NCBI GenBank assembly: GCA_033297075.1 | Contig: MU858138.1 | Coordinates: 62,001-126,000 of the forward strand | Direction: 5' to 3' | DNA length: 64,000 nucleotides | Source: Rhypophila decipiens | Taxonomy: Eukaryota; Ascomycota; Sordariomycetes; Sordariales; Naviculisporaceae | Part shown: piece after piece, positions 55,598-64,000 of the stretch | Numbering within the stretch: position 1 is the first letter of the stretch | Layout: each line of letters starts with the position of its first letter | Program-made: the position numbers and the translations under genes | The notes under the pieces: generated by a model | What the model saw: only the letters and a program-made list of their open reading frames with translations | Database searches by the model: none | What the model was told of the DNA's origin: nothing

Positions 55598-57523
55598 TCA
55601 CCTTTCTCGTCCCTCCTCAGTCTCCTCCGGTTCGAGAAGATTCGTCTGTGACCCGGTGGGGCTTTGCCACTGGTAAATATCATGACGCCGAGTCCGAAAC
55701 AGAACATCCATATCCTCCAGAGAGCGGCCTTTCGTTTCCGGGTATAGCAAGTAAACAATGGGTACACAGACCAGGTTGATGGCCATGAAGAAGAAATAGG
55801 TATTTGATCCCAGAGTTCGAATACCGACGGGCCAAACCTGTGCCGTTATAATGGATCCGATGGATCCGCCTGAGGCGGCGAAGCTCAGGCCTCGAGCTCG
55901 AATAGCGGTCGGAAATATCTGTCAGATTTGCCTGGTCAGATGTTTGTTCAATTTTGATTCGGCGGCATGGTGTTTGTTACCTCAGAGCCATAAACCCAGG
56001 CTGCAGGTCCGAAACTGATACCGTAGCCGAATGAGTATATGAAGATGAACATGATGCACACAAAGTCTGCGGCCCGGCTCGAGTTGTCTGGGAAGGCGAG
56101 CGGCAGGGCCCCGTTGACCTATAGTCGTTCGACACCAAGGGTCAGTTTCTGGGGCGGGCAATAACACCAACAATTCACTCACCATCATCGAAAACGCCAT
56201 GACAGCAGCTCCAAATGTGAGCGTGGGTCTCCGGCCAACATTGTCGATAATCAGCATCTCCACAACAGTACAGCCGATCTTGAGAGTCATCTCAATACCG
56301 CCGGCTAACAAGGCCGTTCGAGGGCTCAAACCCAGCGCCTTGAAGAGGATCGGGAGGTAATACTTCATGGCTGTCACTCCACACATCTGGGCCATGAACT
56401 GCAAGAGGGTAGACCGCCACATACGGGCGAACAGACCAGGGTCTGTGAATAATGAAGTCCAGTCTAGTCCAGATGACTTGAAATTTGACACGGAACGTTC
56501 AATTTCCGACAACTCATGGTGAATGTCATCCGAGGTGAAAGACCCTTCTCGGTAAAACGTGAGTGTCTTGAGGGCCTCCTCACTCTTTCCGTGTTCGACT
56601 AACCAACGAGGTCTTTTTTGCACGGTGTCAAGGTTAGCAAGTCTTTTGTTTGTGTGATGAAACGGCTGTCTGTTGAGAACTCACGATTCGTAGAGAAAGG
56701 GCAGGCAGGCGAGAAATATGCAAGCGGGGATGAAGGAAAGGGCGATCGAAACCCGCCAGCCCATTGAACGGCCATGTTCATTATCCCAAAACGTGAATGC
56801 GTAGCCAACCCTGGTTTCATAGCAGTGATTAGTGACCACCAATTCAAAGAAATGCCATGGTCTCAAAAGATACCTACCAGAAACCTGACGCGAGACCAGC
56901 AACAAAGCCTATGTGGTTCATGACGACAAACCTGCCCCGTTGCTTGGCTGGGGAGATTTCACTGTACCTGTTAGCTACTTGTGCTGACACTCAAAGACTT
57001 GCCATCCATTCAGCCAATACCTTTGATATAAGGGAACACTCGTGGACACGACTCCGGTCCCAAGACCTGAGACTATGCGGCCAACGATGAGTTGTCCAAG
57101 GGCAATGGGCCCACTCGCTGAGGCTTGGAGAGCTTGTCCGACACACAACACCAGCATGCCTCCCAGTGCAGCATAACGACGGCCCAGCTTATCGGCCGCT
57201 GGGTGGGCGACAAAGATGTAACTCAGCCAGGTCCCAAGATAGTAGATTCCGGTTATAAGACCGAGAGGGGCATCCTGGATGCCGAGAGCATTTTTGAAGC
57301 CGGGATGGGCGAGCACTGATGCTAGGATCCCGATGTTGTATCTAAATGAGTGGTTGCCAAGGTTAGTACATCTTCTAGACGAGAAGGATTTTCTTCTTCT
57401 CCCTCGTTATTCCAGGGGCGGTTTCGAGGGGGTGGCTTACCCCCATACATATGACCCAAAGGCAAGCAGGAGACAGAAGACATGAAGACGCCACGCGGCT
57501 TTGGAGAAGCTGTCCGTTGCCAT
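55598..57523 (-). CDS. MFS sugar transporter
   Basis: Seven exons on the minus strand, 57523-57441, 57341-57021, 56967-56878, 56810-56685, 56612-56183, 56118-55981 and 55918-55598, give 502 residues. The sugar-porter signatures are present: the GRR loop after helix 2 (DKLGRRYAALGG), YQRYSEISPAKQRGRF after helix 4, the GRRPTL loop, and YPETKGRSLEDMD after helix 12. Twelve hydrophobic segments can be traced. It starts MATDSFSKAAWRLHVFCLLL with a short cytoplasmic N-terminus. Transporters with this motif set import hexoses, pentoses, galacturonate, rhamnose or quinate in fungi; specificity cannot be read. Convergence with the pectin lyase makes a pectin-derived sugar an attractive but unproven substrate. 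Confidence 0.92.
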
Positions 57524-58437
57524 TTTTTTTGTTTAATATTCGTGAGATCTACCTGGACAGTAGATGGTCAGTGCCAGATACTAGAAGTTGAGGTGGGATA
57601 TGCACCTACTGTTTTCGACCACGGGGAATGCGAAATCTCCTTCATCACGATTTAGGTCGAGAGTCGACCTGAATATCTTCAGATACAATATTTGGTCTGA
57701 AAACAAAGGGGAAGGTGGTGTTGGATTTCTCGGCGTCCACGGGGAGCGGGGAAGTTGCATTTCAGACATTTGCTAGCGATGTTGTACGCTATTGCCGATT
57801 CAGTGCTTGGTCGGCCACCTGATGATTCCGCAAGTAGTGTATACAGCTTTCCCCATCATGGTCACGATGAAGACGGGACGGTGCCAAGATCCCCCATGTC
57901 TTCTGGAACATGTCTAGAACAAACCAACCTGAATAGCGACTGTAGTGTACATGTCTCCCTCAACTTGGGACCGGGAGTCGTTCCTTCCATTCTCTCAGCT
58001 GTGGCTGTCGTGTAGCATTGATTCCCCGCAGGCACGGAAGGAAGGATGTAACGGGTCGGGGTGAACATCACTTCAGCCGACCGGTACTTATCTCTGACGG
58101 AGGCTCAAATTCGGCTGCAAGTAATCAATATAGTGGAAATTAATCGCTTTTGGCCACACATGCAACCCAACTCGGCAATATACCACCGAAACATCTCCTC
58201 ATCCATGTCCCATAACGGACGTCAGCCATATACTTGAAGATAGCCATCATGTCTTGTTCAATTGAAGATTTGTTTTTCTTCCTCCTCCCATTACAAGCTC
58301 TTGCCTAGGTAGGTATTGAAAATGCTTCCAAGAAACCAACAGGGCTTCCCGATATTACAGACGTGCCCATATTCATCAACTGGTGGGGTGTATCTCTGAG
58401 CAAGGGCAATCATCCAATACCGCAGCCAGTTTCAACC
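57524..58437. other. Divergent promoter region between two MFS genes
   Basis: 914 bases shared by the sugar transporter and the second MFS gene. A small open frame (57755-58015) is not supported. No clear operator was recognised. Confidence 0.45.
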
Positions 58438-60184
58438 ATGGAGCGAACCACGACACCACAAACGACGAGAGGCTCGGATGCCCCGAGAAAGAACGACAAG
58501 GTGGGCTGGCTTGATCTTCCCAACAAAGACCAACTCTTTATTTTGGCCCTATGTCGCCTTTCCGAGCCACTATCGAATGTCTGCCTCCTGCCCTACATCT
58601 ACTATCTCGTCCGGTCAGCTTTAGCGGTCAAGCATGGCGATAGCAGCGACAGGACTGCCACAGCTGCTGAAATCTCGACGTATTCCGGCGTCCTCGTGGC
58701 CTCCTTTTCTCTCGCCCAGTTCGTTGCCTCCCTTCCTTGGGGTCGTATGTCGGATTCCTACGGCAGGAGATTTTCCGTTGTCATTGGTCTGGTCATATCT
58801 GTCATCTCCAATGCCGCATTTGGCTTCAGTCGGTCATTCGGCGCCCTGCTGTTCTGGAGGACCATTGCTGGACTTGCCAATGCAAATGTGGGAATCATGC
58901 GGACCATGACTGCCGAAATCGTTGGGCCGGACCGAAAATTCCAGACCAAAGCCTTTCTCCTCTTGCCCCTTGTCTTCAACTCTGGCATGGTTCTAAGTCT
59001 GGCATTGGGGGGACTGCTGGCCGAACCAGCTGCGAACATGCCCTTCCTCTTCAAAGGGGTTCAATGGGCAATCGACTATCCATATGCCCTCCCGGCTGTC
59101 ATTAACTCCGTCATGCTGGGGTTTGCTTTGCTCCTGGCCGTCTTTTGGCTCCGGGAGACCCTGGCAGGAAAGGAAGACAACAAGGATATTGGCCTTCGTA
59201 TCGGTCACGCAATGCAAACGGCATGTTTTCGCCGCCAGAAGGCTTCCTACCAGGCTCTTAGCGGTGCTGAGGACGTGCTTCTCGATAGTCCACCGACCGC
59301 GCAGTCCGTAACGCTTGACGAGTCCAAGGAAAGCAACATGAAGGAGCCCGCCACGCCCATGGAGAACATAGCCCTCGGAGGCTCAAATATCCGAGCGAAT
59401 CCCAGCCTGCGCTCCATCCTCACATTCCGCACAATTGCTGCCATGGTTTCATTTGGTCTTTTGCCATTGCACAACTCTACCTTTATGGTGATGCCTTTTT
59501 ACGAGTTGCCCCTTCGCAAGTTTTGATCATGAGGACAGGATGCTTACTCTATCTTTAATACAGCATATTTTCCCCGTCTTTCTCGCAACTCCCCCTGATG
59601 GAGTCCAACACGAGCATACGAACTTGCTTGCGTTTACTGGTGGTCTCGGCTTGCATGCAGCATCCATCGGTATCTGGCTCGCTGTATTTGGCATCGGCGG
59701 CATTCTTCTACAACTATTCATCTATCCTCGCATGCAAGCCCGTATCGGAACCCTCGGGGTGTTCAAGGTCTCGCTGATCATATTCCCGCTGGTCTACCTA
59801 CTCGCTCCGTATCTGTCACTTCTTCCTGACAAGGGCACTTTCTCCTTTCTAAGATGGATTGGGCTAGCCATCATCATCTGCGGGCAGATAATGGCGCGTA
59901 CGATGGCGATTCCGAGCACAGTAATCTTACTGACGGAAGCAGCGCCGGCCAAAAATGTTCTGGGAACAGTCCATGGGGCCGGCAACATGCTGGCATGTTT
60001 GGCCAGGGCAGTCGGTCCGGCAGTTGGAGGAGCCGTATATTCCGTTGGGGTAAAGGAGGGTGTGATTGGGGCTGTCTGGTGGTTTTACTTGGTGGTTGTC
60101 GCTGTGGTTGCGGCCGGGTGGTGCTTCGGTGTACAAGGAAGAGCAGAACGGAGGCTGGACAGGTACAGATCCAGCCCGGTGTGA
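58438..60184 (+). CDS. MFS transporter (drug/metal-type)
   Basis: Two exons, 58438-59487 and 59564-60184, encode 556 residues; the 76-nt intron (GTGATG donor, ATACAG acceptor) joins STFM to HIFPVFLATPP. The start is the ATG at 58438 (MERTTTPQTTRG); the upstream frame opens only at a GTG. The first half has six hydrophobic segments and the MFS motif A GRMSDSYGRR between helices 2 and 3, then RTIAGLANANVGIMRTM in helix 4. A long hydrophilic loop (about 265-335) precedes the second six segments. The pattern resembles the fungal YCR023C/ZIFL-like group, often called multidrug or metal-linked facilitators. Substrate is unknown. It diverges from the sugar transporter. Confidence 0.9.
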
Positions 60185-60610
60185 CTTGGTTATATAAGTT
60201 GTATGCTTGGAGTGCCGCCGTTCCACCTGGGAAACTGCTGGTATCAAGCAAATGGGAGCAAGGAGAGCTTTCAATAGATAGGTGGAGTAAGTTGTGCCAC
60301 GATTCTCCCGGTGTCAGTTATCTGTACGGGGCTTGTGAAAGCCCATGTCAAACTCGTCTTCTCATGTTAACTTGGTAAATCAAGTAGGCTCACCAAGTTC
60401 ACCAATTGGTCCATCTGTCGGAGCAGGAACCCCTCAATTTTCAGCTCCGCGCTTTACCCCCATGATTGCACCCATGGGGGCCAAAACGAGGCTCTGGTAC
60501 GACAAGGGTAAATATTGATGTGACCCCAAGTAAGACACGGGACAATTCTTTCCCTTTTTCATCTATCATCAACCGGTCAATCCTGGATGCTTGTCCATTC
60601 CCTAGCGACA
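60185..60610. other. Intergenic region
   Basis: Short spacer between the MFS gene and the CorA-like gene on the same strand. No feature is seen. Confidence 0.5.
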
Positions 60611-63600
60611 ATGGGCTCGAGTGCTGTTCCAGGTGGGCGTTCGCGGACAGAGAGTACAGCGAGAGTGAGTTTTCGTCCCTCGGAGCCACTCTTCGACATT
60701 CATATCGACACCCAGTACGCAAAGGTGAATTGCCAACCAATTGAATACGGAGGAGAGCCTTGGAATTACTATCGCGATGCTCCAAATACTTATCTTAGTA
60801 TACGCGAGGGGAAGCGAGAGGAATTTCTTCGCAGGGTGCCCGAGCCAGTTCGAGAGCGCGTCCAACACGAGATACAACGAATAGAGCGAACGAGGAAGAA
60901 CTTTTCGTCATACCCAAATAAGCAAGCTCTTATGAAGGAGCTGTATGACTCCAGAAAGGCATGGGAAACCTCTGTCATTGAAAATCTGAGAGATTTCCGG
61001 GCTGCCGCAGATAAGAAGTGCAAGTGCAAAACAAACATGAACCCCGAAAGCGTCAAACACACCAGGGAGTGCGAGTTGCTGCGCAGGCTCGAATCATGGC
61101 GATCAAGACACTCGCAGGAGTTGGCGCCTCCAAAGCGCACCGAGTCTACCATGAGCAAGCTCAAGGGGTCCATGACCTTTAGAAGGCGAGCATCTCAAGT
61201 CCAACCCCAGGTCTCCGAAGACGCACCCCTTGATGAGAATCCTAAGTCGACCACAAGCACCATCAAAGACGACGACCAGATGACACAAGATCCTCTTTAT
61301 GGGTTCAGAGCATCGGCAATTTACTTCAAAAAGAACGGGGATCAGTGGACTGGTCAAACCCATAAGCACGACAAATTCATTGGGAAGGACAAGTTCCCGA
61401 ACCAAAAGATCTCGGTCCATGACCTGCTAGAAAGCAGCGGTAAGGATAGCCCATTGTTCCGGGGGAACTGTCCTGATAAGACGATTCGGTATTTCCACTT
61501 TCCAACCAACAATATGTCCTGGATAGAGGTTAGTCGGCATCTCCAAGTTGCAGCCAGCACCAGACAGCTAACAATCAAACTCGTTGAAACAGCGGGCCAT
61601 TGCCAGATACTACGGGGAAGACCTCCCTACTATTGACGAGCGGATACCTTATAACAAGACCAAGAGCAAAACAGAGAAGCTCCTGGCTCGTGAGTACTGG
61701 CGAGGTCAGATGCACGGCTCAGGTGACAAGGACCGGGCCACGTTGGTACAACAAGACCAAGGGCGTGAAGTATCTGGGAGCACAAGCATGCCAAAGGCCA
61801 AGGCTCGCGTGGTGCCGGTTCACGCCAGACATATGAGATCCAAGTGTTCTTTGATACCACGAGGTTTGTTCTCCCGCCGTCTTGAATGGGGGAATCAGCA
61901 TGGCTTGGATTCGATGTACCGCTCACACCTGCAGTTAATTACCATTGCTGACCAAAGACACGCATGAACCCCATGGTATAGAAACATCCAGCAATTCCCG
62001 ACCGGAAAGAAATGTCACACTTTTTGTAAGACTAGACACGTCTGGGACGGTTGCATAAACTACTAAACTTCCCAAACAGATGCCATACCTCCACTGGGAA
62101 ACCAGTAGCCGGCGAGCCAAGATGGTCCAGGTGGTCAACGAAGCCATGGAATCCCAGGACATGTCAAAGAGCCAGACCCGGAGACCAACGTTACCGACCG
62201 CCGCAGATGTTGTAGCGAAGCTTTCTAACAAACCCGAGTATAAGCCAACATACAGGTGAGGAAGGAACCAATCATAGATTACCCCGACCTGTGTCTTTTT
62301 TGGCTATCTGGCTACGGTCTAACAAGTTTCAAACCGCCTAATAGGAATCTACTCGGTCGATACCTGATGACAATTGCCAGGGTCGCCGATGAAATTGATT
62401 TCGAAGCGGACGAGAGACTTCTGCGGGACAATGTCAGTCGGACTCCGCCCCTACACATCAGACGGACGATAGACCAGTACTACTTCCCGACTCTGGATAA
62501 CACATCCCTACGAGACAAGGACCAAGTTGTGTATCGAGGTACAAGAGCCGGGCGGAGTTTTCATACCAAGAATACACGGGTGGTCATGGTTGATCAGCTT
62601 TGGCTCTGGATTCTTGACGACCGTGAGTTCATTTGATTTGTTTCTTCTTCAGGCTTATCATAGCAGCCTGTTACTAATTAATTACTTTGATGATTTCCAA
62701 CAACCAGACACCATCATCACTTCCTTTCCGAGGCGATGGGGGAGAAATAAGCCCGACCCATCTGGCGTACACAAGAGTCTTCGCGAACGACTCGAGGCCA
62801 TGTCGGGAGGCATCAAATCGATACATCATCTTGGTGAGTCTTTCCGCGGGCCATCTCATATGACATATATGCCTGACAATGAGCAATGGACACAGCACTC
62901 ATGATAATCGACCAAACTTCCAATGTGTTTTTCGACCGCACAAAGCCGTTAGACCAGCGGCCAGAGGTTATGGACCTCTTTTCGTCTGCCATCGGCCATG
63001 TTGTGAGTTGAGCTGATACCACGGAAAGTCCATTGTTAGAGTCACATAGACTTACATGCATGCTATCCAGACAGAACTCACATCGGTTGCATATGAAGGC
63101 TTCTGGCGCAACACTGCACTCCAGGCACGTAACTTCCTAAACATGGGCGCGGATAGCATAAAGCACAAATACCTCGAGATCAACCCAGAAGGCCAGCTCC
63201 TCCAGGAAGCCCAAGATATCACCGAGGAACTTCAAATCATGAAGCGCATTTTCAACGAGCAGATCCAGGTAGTCAAGGACTTTAGGCGGCATCTAGACCA
63301 TCTTGCCGATGCTCAGCGAAGCAAAGACGACTCCAAGGACATGGCGACCCTGCTGAGCAAGATTCTGGACACAATGCTGCAAGAGAAACAAAATAAAACG
63401 AATGGTGAGGGTTCGGAAGGCGGACATGCGGCAACATTCCACCAGGCCAGTACCGAGGCGGTTGCTCTCTCTGGAGCTAACCAAGACGTGCACGAGGCCG
63501 ACGTCCTGCTCGAGCTGATTGAGGGAAGAAAGGCAGAGATACAGGATAAAGAAGACTTGGCGCACTACGCTTGTCAACATGTACGTTTACTTCATGTTCA

Positions 63601-64000
63601 TATTCCCAGCCTCTTTAAAACGGTACTACCCTCGCTTTACGTGTGCACGCTGACAAGACCGCCGTCTACAAGATCGAAGGACTTCTTTCCCTCAAACAAC
63701 AGCAGGCATCGATTGTCCAGGCCAAGAGTGCTCTTCGCAGAGCCGATGAGAGCGTCAAACAGGGACGGTCTATCATGGCTTTCACCGTGGTTACTATTTT
63801 CTTTCTCCCTCTTGGATTTTTCGCCACATTCTTTGGTATGAACAACATGGAAATCAACGAAGCTGCCTGGATGACGTTGAGTGAGCAGATCAACTACATG
63901 TGTAAGTCGGCCAAACAGCAACGATTAGCGAGAGACTGACATCTAAGACCAAAACAGTTGGGTTCTCGGCCATAGTAATCGTCCTCTCCGTCTCTATGGC
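60611..64000 (+). CDS. CorA-like Mg2+ transporter family protein, 3' end beyond window
   Basis: Ten exons are visible: 60611-61528, 61593-61863, 61982-62025, 62080-62255, 62345-62622, 62708-62833, 62896-63002, 63071-63580, 63673-63901, 63958 onward. The start is probably ATG 60611 (gcgacaATGG), with 60587 as an in-frame alternative. The long N-terminal cytosolic part includes TIRYFHFPTNNMSWIERAIARYY, PVHARHMRSKC and, after exons 3-4, NVTLFMPYLHWETSSRRAKM, all typical of large fungal CorA-like proteins. A long helix leads to a membrane helix (IMAFTVVTIFFLPLGFFATF) followed by the selectivity signature GMN in FFGMNNMEINE; a second helix (GFSAIVIVLSVSMA) begins as the window ends. The acceptor at 63672 is preferred over 63657 because of a CTGAC branch. 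True Mg2+ transport is not proven for this subgroup. Confidence 0.88.

Overview
The window is nuclear DNA of a filamentous ascomycete (Pezizomycotina). A Sordariomycete would fit, but genus cannot be read from the sequence alone. Reasons: genes are single transcription units on either strand, separated by 0.3-2.8 kb; introns are mostly 50-120 nt with GTRAGT-like donors, CTRAC-like branch points and CAG/TAG acceptors; fungal families are present (alpha-1,3-glucanase GH71, DUF8021, rhamnogalacturonan lyase PL4, MFS sugar porter, fungal CorA-like protein); and the telomere-type hexamer TTAGGG occurs.

Layout. 1-10.3 kb: a long disordered conserved protein, a secreted beta-lactamase-like serine hydrolase (with a GC-AG intron) and a MYND zinc-finger protein. 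10.3-16.2 kb: a gene-poor stretch, then a secreted GH71 glucanase and a secreted DUF8021 protein. 17.8-31.3 kb: a housekeeping block with TOR kinase (five exons, complete from MSITRE to the FATC end), Rtf2, glucosidase II beta subunit and a GCIP-like protein. 31.3-37.2 kb: a gene-poor stretch, a two-helix membrane protein and a nucleolar RRM protein. 37.2-42 kb: the oddest region. A low-complexity Glu/Lys/Pro protein gene with two DnaJ-like zinc-ribbon modules is bracketed by degenerate ~22-bp tandem arrays in both orientations, each with a shared TATACAGGCACC head block. 42-51.6 kb: cytochrome c heme lyase, an unrecognised protein, a mitochondrial ABC1/ADCK2-type kinase, a second GH71 enzyme without a signal peptide (ten exons, one of 18 nt), and ribosomal protein S28. 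53.4-64 kb: rhamnogalacturonan lyase tail-to-tail with a sugar transporter, a second MFS transporter, and a CorA-like protein running off the end.

Functional links are limited, as usual in fungi. The secreted lyase and neighbouring sugar porter could work together on pectin. Two GH71 enzymes, one secreted and one apparently cytosolic, recall the division between Agn1 and Agn2 in fission yeast. TOR, S28, heme lyase, the ABC1 kinase and glucosidase II beta are core genes. Exon junctions were placed by eye from splice signals, reading frame and family similarity. Every multi-exon model given as complete sums to a whole number of codons.
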